Source: Xiphias gladius (lineage: Eukaryota; Chordata; Actinopteri; Istiophoriformes; Xiphiidae). Taken from it: DNA of 64,000 nucleotides. Positions 1 to 11,710 of the stretch are shown here, piece after piece. Each line of letters begins with the position of its first letter. Position 1 is the stretch's first letter. The DNA is taken from positions 19,989,329 through 20,053,328 of the forward strand of contig NC_053418.1 in assembly GCF_016859285.1 (NCBI RefSeq), given 5' to 3'. The notes below the pieces were generated by a model. It had not been told where the DNA came from. It saw only the letters and a program-made list of their open reading frames with translations, and searched no databases. Made by a program: the position numbers and the translations under genes.

Positions 1-2094
1 AAGCCTTTGGGGTTAAGCACTTAAAGAGAAATCCCCAGAGCCCTCTGTGTCACTGTGTTGCACCATACTTCTGGCATAGTGATTGACAGCTCTGGAAACG
101 ATTTTACTGTGCTGCTCTTGCAATGAGTAGTCTCCAGAGCCTAAGTAATAACTAGTCTGAAGTGTTGACTAATACATTTAGTGGTGACTCTCTGTAATCA
201 AATGTGTTCCAGCTGTTTGAGTTCTGATGACAAATTCAGGTTTTCCCAGTTTGCTGAGCTTCCTTGAGAGACAAAGGAGGGATTTCCTCTGAAACAGACA
301 GGCAGTGGCAGCACCAACAAATGGCTTGGTACTGTTATCAAATAAAAAGTCTGACTAAATATAAACTTATCATCTTCAGCCTGAGCCAGAGCCGAAATGA
401 AGGAGAAGGCGACAGCTGAAACAATGTTTTCCACAGGCTATGTCCTGGGACATGTACAAAGACAGTAGCTTCATATGACAAAAAATAATAAAAGAAGAGA
501 AAAGTGTCTTTTTAGTTGCAGCATATGGTAATAGTTTATGACTTAAGTGAAAGGGAAATATCCTTGTTGTTTTTTTAGTTACTGCCAAACACACACACAC
601 ATGAACAGTTTTCAGAAGACATGGGACATTTGAATGGAACAGTTGCTGCGTGGTTCAGAGGTATTAAAGCAGCCACCTGTTGCTTGACAGGATTTTACTG
701 TGCAGAGGTGTGTAATTAGTGTCTGTAATTGTGTATGAAAGTAAGTGAGTGGGACATGGGGGGGCCGTCCATCCTGCTGCACAATAAACAGTTTAGTTCC
801 CAGGAGCACCCCTCATGTTCCTGTTGTTGGTTCCATCGCTGCTCACTGGGAAACGTCCTGGCCTCTATTGTCCAGAAGGTCGGGGGTCACAGGATGCTCC
901 TAAAGGCCCAAAAGGGGAGGTAAGAGGTTGGATAGTGAGGCATGATAAAGAGCTACCCCCCCCCCCCCTTCTTCCAAAGACGCAAACCCTTTAAAAAACA
1001 AAATATTAAAATTGCTTCTTTTTCCCCTCTCTTGTCACACCGTCTTTCATTCAAAATCCCAGCCATTATTAAGAGTTTCAGGAAATGAAATCAGGACAAT
1101 GTCTAGACTATTTCATATTGAACGTCCTGATTGCCTTCAGTACATGTGTGGAGCTCTGTTCCTTGTGTGCGTTCTTTGCATATCTTTAATGGAAGCCATA
1201 GTCCACAAGCCTTCCCATGCAAAACTGGGAAATTCAATCTAAGCAGCTAACAGAGGGTAAGGCATATCATTAAAGACCAAAAAAAAAAAAAAAAAACAGC
1301 CAAGAAAGGATTGGTTGTATTGTACCGTTTTCACCACACAAATGTTACACTTTAACCACAGACAAAGCTTAAACACTGGCTATGACTATGGAGCAGATAC
1401 ATGCTTCTAAATGCAGTGACCCTTTAAACAGGGTAGCACATAAACAGCCATATAAATGCTGTTTTTGCAGCGCGATTGAATATCTTGCCGAACGGCAGAC
1501 GTTTATGAACAGAGACACCATGCTGCTATGATGGAAACTTGTTGTACCTCTCTTGAGACTACACACATAAACTGACAGCAGCTGCTCAGGTGTACTGTAT
1601 ATCAGTTTAACTTCTTGTGTCTGTGTGAAACAGCATCCATGCAGTATTTCCTGTGAAATTTATTTTTAAGGTTTTTGAACAATAGTCTTATTATTATTAT
1701 TTTTTTTTTTACTGTGCTTGAACCAAAGCACTTCAGGGCCTGCAGCCTGTCCTTGTGTGTGCCTCAGCATACTGGAGGAATGGGATGAGTAGATATGCTA
1801 TTCTCAGGACATTCACAGTGACACTCATTTATCTTTTTTATAGAGCTAACCTAGCTGGAGCTCTGAACAATATTCCAGATGCTTGTTGCATTGCATTTTA
1901 TCAGCTTTCCACTAATAGATTGCTATCCACAGCACCTCGACAGCAACGAAAAGGCTCTGAGCCTTCAAATTTGTATCTGTCCCCAAACTGATTTCTTTAT
2001 TTTCATGAATGCATGTATTTGTCAGAACTGATGTACAGTTCAAACAATTAGCAGATAGTCTAACATATCTACTGTATCTCACAATCATAGGTAA

Positions 2095-2562
2095 AAGCTG
2101 ACACTTTACTTCCAAACACAATTGCAATCGTAAGTAGAAGTACAAAAGCATTATCAGTGAAATGTACATAAAGGATCAAAAGTAAACATATTTTATGTGG
2201 ACAAACAGCAACTGTGATATTTTGTTGTAATATACTAATTATTTGATTGTTACCCTTGGATTACATTTAGCATTTTGCTGTCGTTTATCGAGACTGAGCT
2301 AATTTAATAACATTATATCCTATTGGATATTTTAGTCTGTAGCATTTCTCATATTTTATACGGTGCATGTAAAGGTTTGCATTTAAAATGTTATGTAGCA
2401 AAGTAACTTAACTGTAAAATAAATGCAATGAAGCCAAAAGTACAATATTTACTCTGAAAAGTTACAGAGTATCAGTAAAGTATAATGCAACATAAAATGG
2501 AAGCACTCAATTAAATATGCCTGAGCAAGATGTACTTAGTTACATTCCACCACCACTGCATA
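2095..2562 (+). repeat. Dispersed teleost repeat copy (non-autonomous element, family unnamed)
   Basis: The right end reads atgtacttagttacattcca followed by ccaccactgc, and before it come acaatatttactctg and gtaaagtataatgc. This arrangement is a very common dispersed repeat end in teleost genomes in my recollection. A related but diverged copy lies near 53150-53340 in this window. The left boundary is approximate, and I cannot assign a superfamily without a repeat library. Confidence 0.55.
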
Positions 2563-4198
2563 ATTGCAGGTTTTCGTTATTCTTTGCCTTGTTATTGTAC
2601 GTTTGATGAGTTGTGGTGTCTGATGTAAGATGAGAAGTTAGTAAAGGTAACATGAGAGACAATAGGTGCAGCACATGGTCATCCTCACTTTTCAACCACA
2701 GGCAATTATGAATATAATGCTCATAGTTTGAGTTACATGTCATGAATCCTCCTCGAGGCCTGACCCTCACCTCGTCTTGCCCTGTCATATCAGGTTAGGA
2801 GTTATACTGGAGCAGGGACGTGACAGCTGGAAATGGTTTGAGGCTCTCTGGATAGTTTGTTTTCAGACCATGCTGTGGGGAATGGATGAGAGACACGTGT
2901 AGGTTAGCCTTTGGCTGTTGTACTTATGTGCGTCATGGTGATAAAACTGTTACTGTGAATGATATCACTGTAAAAAATCTGCACTGCTGCATATTTAGCT
3001 GGCTATTAGTGTTCTCTGTTAGTATGACAGATCAGATCTCTGTTAGCATGCAAATCTGAGCCGTCCAGGTATCCCAGTAATGTGTCACTATCTGAGTTAA
3101 TTAGACTCCTCTGTGTTTTGAGCACTTTGACCTGTTGGGGATTCATTTCCTGGCCTGTTGTGTTTCTAAGTCTGCAATTGGGGTACTGGCATAATTTGTG
3201 TTCTCTCTTCCCATTCCTTCTCAGATGGCAGGGTACTTTTCCTTTCTTTATGACCAAATAAATCTGACTGGTGCCAAATGAAAAAAAAAGGGATTAAAAT
3301 TCCCCTTTTGCTGTCTTGAGGAGCCCAGCTGCACTGCACTGTTTGTTTTCCACGGCGCAGTGCAGCTGCAGAGTCGAGCATTATGGAGAGGTGGGCTAAA
3401 GCAAAAAAACAGAAATGACTTATTTTTATTGGCACGTACCTCCCCATTCACTGAGTGATAATTATATTGTGGAATTAGAAAGCAAGAACAAAAGTCTGGT
3501 TAAGATAATGTTAATGTGGTTGAACATGCTTTCTGTTTACATGTAATATCTTCAAGGTGGTTGTCTTCACTCACTGCTTTTTTTTTTACAGTAGCTCTTC
3601 TTCTCACAACTAAATTCTGTTTTCTCACCACAGACTATTGCCCAAGCCATACTGTACTAGCCTCACTTAATGTATGATACTGAAGCCCATGAGTGACAAC
3701 ACAAATGCTGACTGTTGCCATAATACAAAGAATGATAATAACGTAACGTATGTGGTGGAAAGGTTACATCAACTCTGCAGAGCAACATATAGACTTGTTT
3801 AGTTATGCTGCGATTATTTAACAGACATACAGCAGCTATTTTAACAATCATAGATGAGTGGACACTCACATGAGAAGGAATTAGTTGCAGAGAGAGAGAG
3901 AGAGACAGGTTTCGATGCACCTAGAGATAACACGGGAAGAAATGTGGTGCAGCAGGTAAGACATGTCTGTGAGCAATATTATCTGGGCTATGGCACCGTT
4001 CAGGTAATTCTCTCTAAATGGTCTCTGAATGTAAATGAGCATGACCAGCAGGTTTATGAAAGCTCACTCTCTGGTCTGAATGCAGCGACTCAGTATCTGC
4101 CCTGACCTTGGAGCAAAGTTTGCCAAAGAAGAGAGGGAGGTGGGTTTTGCTCCTCGCTTAATTATCCAACCTATCTCGTGGCATTTCTCTTCAAATGC

Positions 4199-4202
<4 letters not shown>

Positions 4203-4229
<27 letters not shown>

Positions 4230-4231
4230 TT
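4203..4231. repeat. (CT)n microsatellite
   Basis: An uninterrupted CT dinucleotide tract. Open frames through it are artefacts. Confidence 0.95.
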
Positions 4232-5479
4232 CACAAGTAGTCCTCCACCGTCATATCAATTTTCAGTTCTTCAGAGTTCTGATGCATCTGATCAGCGTGA
4301 ATCTGTTCCTTTCAAAGAGTGTCAATTCACTAACAGCAAAACATGGCACCTATTTTACCCTCTGCATTAATAGCAGCATTCAAATTAACAGGAAAATACA
4401 TCTGTACTTTTCACATATAGTATTTACTCTCTCACAGCTTAGAAACAAGAAAACATTTTATCCCATATTAGCTCAACCCTTACAAATTATCTAATCCACC
4501 TGATATTTATGACACAAATTGAACTCAAATAGACTCAGATGAGAACAGCTGTTTTGTTGGACATGGCAATTCTCAGTCTCCTCATTACTGATGTCAAAAA
4601 ATTCAAGTAAAAGTGCATAGACTTTGGTAGAAACTCAAAAGAGCAATATTACTGTAAAAATATACTCATGAATTACAATACATACACATACATATATACA
4701 TTTCTTTCTCTCTCGCCTCCGGTGATTGTGCACACACGCAACAAGCTGTAGACATTCAGGTGCAATCACCAGCAGGGTTGTGCAGTAATTCTATAGAAGA
4801 GAGATTTACAGACCAACACATAAAGATGATGGTTTCCAGACCCTCTGCATTATTCTCACAGATTGTGTGCTGGATGCGGTCATTGTATAGCTAGAGAAAG
4901 TACTAAAAAGACAACACTAATAATAAGTAATCCATGTGAAAAGCAAAAGTCCTCATGGACTGGGAATAACTTTATCTTCTCCTGTGGATACACGCAGACA
5001 AAAAACAGCAAGGACGCTAAAAATATGCAAAAGACTTGTGGTGCAGTTTCCCAAGGCCAGAGAAAGGAAATAGACTGACAGTTTCTCCCTGACCCCTTTA
5101 CTACCCCCCTGTAACCTCCTAACAACCCCCACGGGGGATCCTGTCTCTATGTGTAAAACAGACAGTCAGAAAGCATCCTGGAAACTTTAGAGCCACAAAA
5201 ACAAGAGGACGTGAGGAAGTCCAATAAGCTTGTATGTAGAGGACTCAGTCGGGAGATAATCTCAAGGCCACACAGACCAGGCGCCAAGCCTATAGAGCCT
5301 AAAAGCTCCGTGGCGCAGCCGAGCAGCGTGGTCATTGTTGTCTTTGGAAAGTAAGCGGCTTCAGTGAGGCCAGTGGCGTGAAAGCCACCTCTCTTCTTGA
5401 GTGTCTGCTCCAGACCCTGTTGTTGACATACAGGGCAGGTGCAGCTGCTCTCTACAACTGCATCAAGTAGAACCCCCTC

Positions 5480-5498
5480 GACACACACGCAAAAACAC

Positions 5499-5542
<44 letters not shown>

Positions 5543-5575
5543 ACACACACACACACACACACCGGACACACACGC
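5480..5575. repeat. (CA)n microsatellite, interrupted
   Basis: A compound CA tract with a few G or C interruptions. It generates spurious His-Thr and Cys-Val frames on both strands. Confidence 0.95.
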
Positions 5576-8500
5576 ACAAACTGAGCAAGAGCTTGGATGT
5601 CACAAGACAGGGTTTATATGGACAAAGACAAATCTAGCATTTTCTTTAATATCTCTGCAACAATCAGTGAAGCGCTGCTGAGTTAACACAGGGCCCACAG
5701 AGATGAAAACAATGGCTGGATTCTTCTGGCTTGAAGATGGCTATGGGAAATGGCAGGGATGCCAGGGCTGATAAGTGACTGAGGGGCTCAAGTTACTTCC
5801 AGCTGTCTGCAGCCGTGCATGCCTCTGCGGAACGCACGGTTCACGCATAATGCAAACCATTTCATTTGTGTAATGCTCATAAAAAATCTGGCGGACATAT
5901 TAAATAAAGTCAACAGCCTCTCACTTGGGCAGGGTTTACATCACAGGAAAGACTCTCCAATCCTCCGAGGAGCGGTGCAATGCGTTCTCAGCTGAGAAAA
6001 CACAGACAGTTGAAGACTGTGACCTTGTGAGCGTTAATGTTAACTGGATCAATAAAACCAGGCGATAGCAGAAAGCCTGGACGCAGCATCTGGAAAGAGT
6101 CTGGCTGAGGCTTTGGGGACAATTATGGTAGTTAAAGAGCTGTACATAGTAAACAGTGTCCACAAGGACCTGTTGGTATTGTTGGCTGTACTTGTTTTTA
6201 CCCTTAAACCATAAAAGACATTTTTCTATATAGACACAGCAAAATACAGAGTATATTTGTCTTCTTTTAATTTCAATTATGGCAATTAAAATAGATGTAA
6301 AATCAAGCCAATAAAAGATTAATAGTATTAAATACAGGCTGTATTTTTGTGCTGTAAACTAAAAACTAGCGCCACATTGCATTAGCATCACCTCAATACC
6401 ATTGAGGGCCTCTTCCTGTCCATTTGGAAAATATAAGTACATTTTCTAGCTGCTGCACACTCCAAAAAGAGAGTGCTTTTGGCAGGCTTTGAAGTTCTCA
6501 GAAATAGTGCTCCTTAAAAGCGTCCTCTGCAAAAGGCTACAAAAAACAGGAACATGTATTTCAGTCAAGAGATGTGAGCGAGCACTACTTCGCAAGCATG
6601 TAAGTCCGCACTGGAGGACTTGGACATTTTTGATGTCTTTTAAGTCTTATAATGTTATACGCTTTGCAAGAGCAGCATTGATAAGCCTTGAGGTAATATT
6701 CACTCATTCAATTGTTCACTCATTCACTCATTATCTGTACCGGAGTCTGTCTCAGCAGTTGAAGGGCTGGACACAAGTGTATGAGTTGGTCTACTTCTCA
6801 CTGAACTAACTGTTGCACAATTCTGATTTGATCATATAAGAATAAGCAGAGTCGACACTCATTTCATGTAGCTGGGTGTTTCTTCATGCAGACAAACACT
6901 TTCTTGTCTCGAAACCAGGTCCCCTCTGGAAAAATGATACTACAAACGCAACAAAACAACAGAGAGAAGGAGAAAGGCAGGAATAAAACTTTGCAACACA
7001 GTCTTTTATTTTCCCCTCTCTGCACAGTTTAGTGTTTCAGTTACACCCTTTAGGCAGTAAAAACTGTCATCTAATCATATCCTCACACAGTCTTAAATGC
7101 CATGTACGCCCATACCAGCCTGGAAAGGGGACCTTTCTGCGGATTAAAACGGATATGAGGTTATTTTTGTGAGATCCATGATTGCACGAGGCACTCCCAT
7201 CCATACTTAGTGTGATGACTGAGGAGGTGAGGTAATATTGCAGAGTGGTGATGCAAAAGAGTTGTGTAGGTTCATCTGCGCTGGATCCAGTCCTTTGGTT
7301 GAAGAGACAAATGCTTTGTTTTTAGTTTTTTAAATCTGTTGATCCTTCTGTGATGTCCGAACATTGATACACACTTTTTGTTTCTGTAATAGGGTCAGAT
7401 TAGGGAAATGCATCATAGGATGACTGAACAAGATATAGATATCATGGAGAAATCGAAGCAGTGACAGGATCAGTTTTTTTTTAAATAAAAAACATGAATA
7501 AATTAGTGAATTGCAGTGTGTTGTACATATGTAAAATAAAACATTTTATGTGAATAGCAGAATTGGATATATTAAGGTAGAGAGTACATCTATTATAATT
7601 CTTCATGATTTGTTTTGACCAATTTTTTGTTCCATTTTCCAAAATTTAAGATGCACAAATCCAAATGGAGACATTTTGGAGGGCTCGTGGGATTATGAAG
7701 GAACATGACTTGGGTACGCTTCAAAGACAATCAAGCGATACCTAAATCTCCTGAAGTGAGATAGATGGAAGCGGCAGTAGCTCATTGTGTGATCTGACAT
7801 GTCCTCCGCACACTTTAACTAGTATTATTAGAGAGCTTGACAGGGTGGGTTTGGCCTGGCAAGACATGTTGAACACACTGCAGCAGATCAGGGAGAAGAC
7901 AAGGGAACTGCTTTAACACCCCCGAAACAGTGCAGGCGAGAACGTGATGAGGAGATGGGAATTACTGCTGAATTAAGCACCACTTTGATTGGAAACTGAT
8001 TGACCGACGGTTGGCAAAACATGAAAGGATGACCTTGAATTCTCAAAAGCGAGTATGGATTGGCACACAGCATCTCTCCCTCTCTCTATCCTCCCTTTCC
8101 TGCTTTCTCTCTTCCACTCTCACCGCCTCTCAGACATGCACCCGCACACATGCACTCACATAACACCACACAAACATTCATAGCCAAGCACACTCTGACA
8201 GGAGCACACGTCACATTGCGAAAACACACACACACACACACACACGTGTACATCAACACACACGACTGCTCCATCTCTGCTTTTTTTGCACTCTCTTTAG
8301 CGAGGGCGAAAAAATGAACACACAGTCACGTACGACAAGCCAGAGTTGGCGGAGCAACTTCAAAGTAAGACAGATGCAGGGACAGCACCCTCTGAATAAA
8401 TTTTCTGGCCACCAGTCGATCTGCCCCCAGGCTAAGATTGTGGCTGTTCGCATCTCTCCTGACCCCTCATCAACTCCCAGTTAAAACCAATCCTACTCCA

Positions 8501-10599
8501 ACAAGGCAGTCATACGGAGAGGGGAGTGATACATAGGTAAATATAAAAAGAGATCAAATCCCTTTTCACATATATCAGGTATAAAGACATAAATTTTCAA
8601 CAAATGTTTGATTCTCAGGTTTTCCAAAAAGCCAATGTGCAGCTGGTTTGATGAATAAATCATTGTGAGAGGCTTTGTACCAGCAAAACGCATCAAAGAT
8701 ACCTGAAATCCATCAGTCAGTAAATATATTTGTGATTCTGTCCACAAAATAATTATGCTCTCCAAGCAAAGCTAAAAGCGACCAATTAATGATCTTTATT
8801 TTAATGCCATCAACGGTTTTATAACAATAGGCATCCTTTTGTTTTTGAAATGATGGTCTTTTTTCTCACTTTGGAATAAAACACTTCTGATACACTGTTT
8901 TTTTTTTTTTTTTTTTAAAATGTATTTATCAAAGAAGTGTTATATCTCACTGTGCTGTTACAGCTTACTGTGAACAACAGTTTACCTACCACATGCCAAT
9001 GGCTCTTAATAGCAGGCTGCTGAAACTTATGCGTGAGTGAGAAATGTCAGTATATGAGAGATATTCCTGTTCAGCATCTGCTTATACATTTCATTATTAT
9101 TTTTCTGTGTTGACTTGTTTTAATATTTGATTTCTTTATTAATCATTTATAAGGATACGGTTCATGAGTACTGAATAATTGTAATTGCACCTGCTGGGAC
9201 ATGCAGATACCATTACATCTCTGACATGAGATGTAATGGGGGGGGGGCTGTATTTTCTGTGTTTTGTGTTAGTTTAGGGTATGGGAAAATATGGGAAAAT
9301 ATACACAAATTTAGATGGATAAAAAGAACAACTAGTCCGAGCATCACTTGGAAATTGCCCTCCTTGTTACATTTTCTGCATACTATAGCCCAGAAAAACA
9401 ATGATGTGTAGCCCTGAGGTCAAATATTCACCTGTGTGTGTGCATGCAAGTGCAAATGTGTATTTCTATGCATTTATAACCATGATGCATGCAGTTCATA
9501 GAATATGAAGTATGCAACTACACTATATGTTGCTTTTAACGGAATACATAACACAAACTGACGCGCACGCACACACAAACATCCAGGAGGAATTGGGATC
9601 TAATGAGGCCCGTGGAGACCCTGGTGAACTGTCAGTCAGTCCTCAGCTTGCTGACACGCAGTCGACAACCTCAGTTACTTCTTTTCTCAAACTGGGGAAG
9701 CCTGTCGAATTGCATCAGAAGCAGCCTAAAGAAAAGCCTGAGGTCCAGTGGATTTGGACTGAGAAAGGTGAAGGTAGGATGGGGTAAGGCAGTGTTCTAA
9801 GAGATTAAAACTTAGCAGCTAACTTATGCGTGTTACACCTTGGAAAACCTGGCAAGTCTGAATGCTTTGTGTGCAAACACTACATTCCTTTTTAAAGCAT
9901 TTAAATGTGCCATGATTCAGATTTATGTGCAGGTTACTCCACAGGAACAAAAAAAGAAAAGAAAAAAGAGTTGCAACCACTTCCTTTGTTCTTCCAGGAC
10001 TGCTTGCAAAATCAGGCCTCCAATCCTGTTCCTCAAATCAACAATGGGGCCAGAGACAGAGGGAGAGACAGAGAGAGAGAAGTGAGCCAGGCTTTTCCTG
10101 GATGTTCAGAGGCTTGTTGCCTCACTCTGTCATGCCTATAGTTGTGCCATAATAGGCCATGCTTATCCCAGGTGTTATTGAGCTTTGTCTCTCCCAGCGT
10201 ATTGTTTCAGGACATGCAGACCTGCAATTTACATGGCGGTGTATAATTATGACTTTCTCACCGAGAGTCGGGCCTGTCATTTTCACACAGATGGAGGCAG
10301 TGTGGTCTCTCGTGCTTGCCTTGACAACACTGGAGGTCCTGGCTGGTCACACCACATGATAGACTGCAGCTCAAGTTTACTTAAACTAATAAAACATCAT
10401 TAGGGAAGAACGTCATTCCTGCATATTCTCATGTGCTAATTTCAACAAGACCTGCGAAAGGGGGGGGGGGGGGTCGTGCCTTGATTCTGTAATAGTAATA
10501 ATAATAACAATAAAAATAATAACATAAAAAATCATTCAAAACTTTGTGGTGGATTTAGTTGGTTACGCTTCTTCTACACGCACAGACCTCCTCTGTTCA

Positions 10600-11524
10600 T
10601 CTCATTGTGTGCTGCGGTGGTTGCGCGTTGGTGGCTTGAGGGTTAAGAATAGTTGATCTACATGGTGGTGAATGAAGTGTCGGTTTTCAGCGCAGACTCC
10701 TCCTCTTCGGACGGGCTGCGCTTTTCTTCCACTTCAACAACCAAGTAGTTTTCAGGGCGCATTCCCCGGCAGCAATGTGGAGGGAAAGGGCGACCACGTC
10801 CAGCTGAAAATTTGATACTTCGCACCGGGTCTTATTTCTGTTTTCTAGTGTATGAGCTTTGTGTCCGCTCGGGAAAAGCAACGGAACAACTTCTGGGGGG
10901 GGGGAAAGCACGCGAGTCAGAAGTGGAGAAAACTGCAGCCCGACGGTCTCGTGTTTTTCTTGCTGTCTTCTTCTTTTTTTTTTTTTTTTTTTTCTTCTTT
11001 TGCTACTCGAGCCATTGTTTTCCCACTCATGGATATTAGGAGATGAAACCGGACGTGCTTATTCTTCTCGAGTAACCCCTCCGTCGCTTGGACTTTAGTT
11101 TATGTGGTCCCCGGGATCTGTGAGAGGAGGCGAGAGTCCCATTCCTCAGCAGCACAACAAGGAGAGGCACGCAGGGGCCACAAGTTGTCCACAAGCTGCG
11201 AAGGAGACGAAACTTTGCCAAGTCGCTGCGCATCCGGCCACTGACGCCAAATATTCATCGATATTTTCTATCGGCGTCTTTGTTGCAACTTTAACTGTGG
11301 ATTATTGTTGTTGCAAGACTCGTCATGGACCACGGGACCGCGTTCAGGGGATGAAAAGGGAGCTTTGAAACATGAACAGTTTCTTGTAGTAGGTTTACTA
11401 CTCCAGTGGCTCGCTTGGACTACACTGATCTGATATTTAAAAAAAAAAAGAAAAAGAAAAAAAGGAGGCAATTGTTGCGACTGTTTTTCTTCCTCCTCGC
11501 GAATACATCCACGGGTCCGCCAAA
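10600..11524 (+). promoter_or_regulatory. tcf7l1: tcf7l1 promoter and 5' UTR region
   Basis: The DNA becomes visibly richer in GC and CpG than the flanks from about 10.6 kb to the start codon, as expected for a developmental gene promoter and leader. I cannot place the transcription start. It contains a run of T at about 10975-10993 and several upstream ATGs: 11029-11046 (5 codons), 11102-11368 (88 codons), 11325-11354 (9 codons), 11351-11368 (5 codons) and 11372-11389 (5 codons). If the transcript begins upstream of these, translation of tcf7l1 would pass several short upstream ORFs. Confidence 0.5.
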
Positions 11525-11710
11525 ATGCCACAGCTGAACGGAGGTGGTGGGGATGATTTGGGGGCCAATGATGAGATGATATCTTTTAAAGACGAGGGGG
11601 AGCAGGAGGAAAAGATATCCGAGAACGTGTCCGCGGAAAGGGATTTGGATGATGTGAAGTCCTCCTTAGTGAACGAGTCGGAAAACAACAGCAGCTCATC
11701 AGACTCCGAG
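11525..11710 (+). CDS. tcf7l1: tcf7l1 coding exon 1 (residues 1-62)
   Basis: Encodes the N-terminal beta-catenin-binding region: the acidic DDLGANDE motif, then [20 protein letters not shown]. It ends in phase 0 at GAG followed by the donor gtgagg. The glycine-rich leader seen in mammalian TCF7L1 is reduced here to four glycines. Confidence 0.95.

Larger units (their letters stand above)
1..10599. other. Intergenic region left of tcf7l1
   Basis: I found no supported exon. The open frames here are short, or are read through CA or CT repeats. The region carries a dispersed repeat (about 2095-2562), a CT repeat (4203-4231), a CA repeat (about 5480-5575), a short CA repeat (8224-8246), a poly-T run (8899-8916) and a poly-G run (10458-10474). 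Confidence 0.6.

Noticed and set aside
3889..4494. Overlapping plus-strand frames near the CT repeat
   Set aside because: These are low-complexity Ser-Leu frames created by the (CT)n tract, with no domain.
5147..5569. A 140-codon minus-strand open frame
   Set aside because: Its first third is Cys-Val from the CA repeat. The remainder matches no family I recognise and has no splice or start support.
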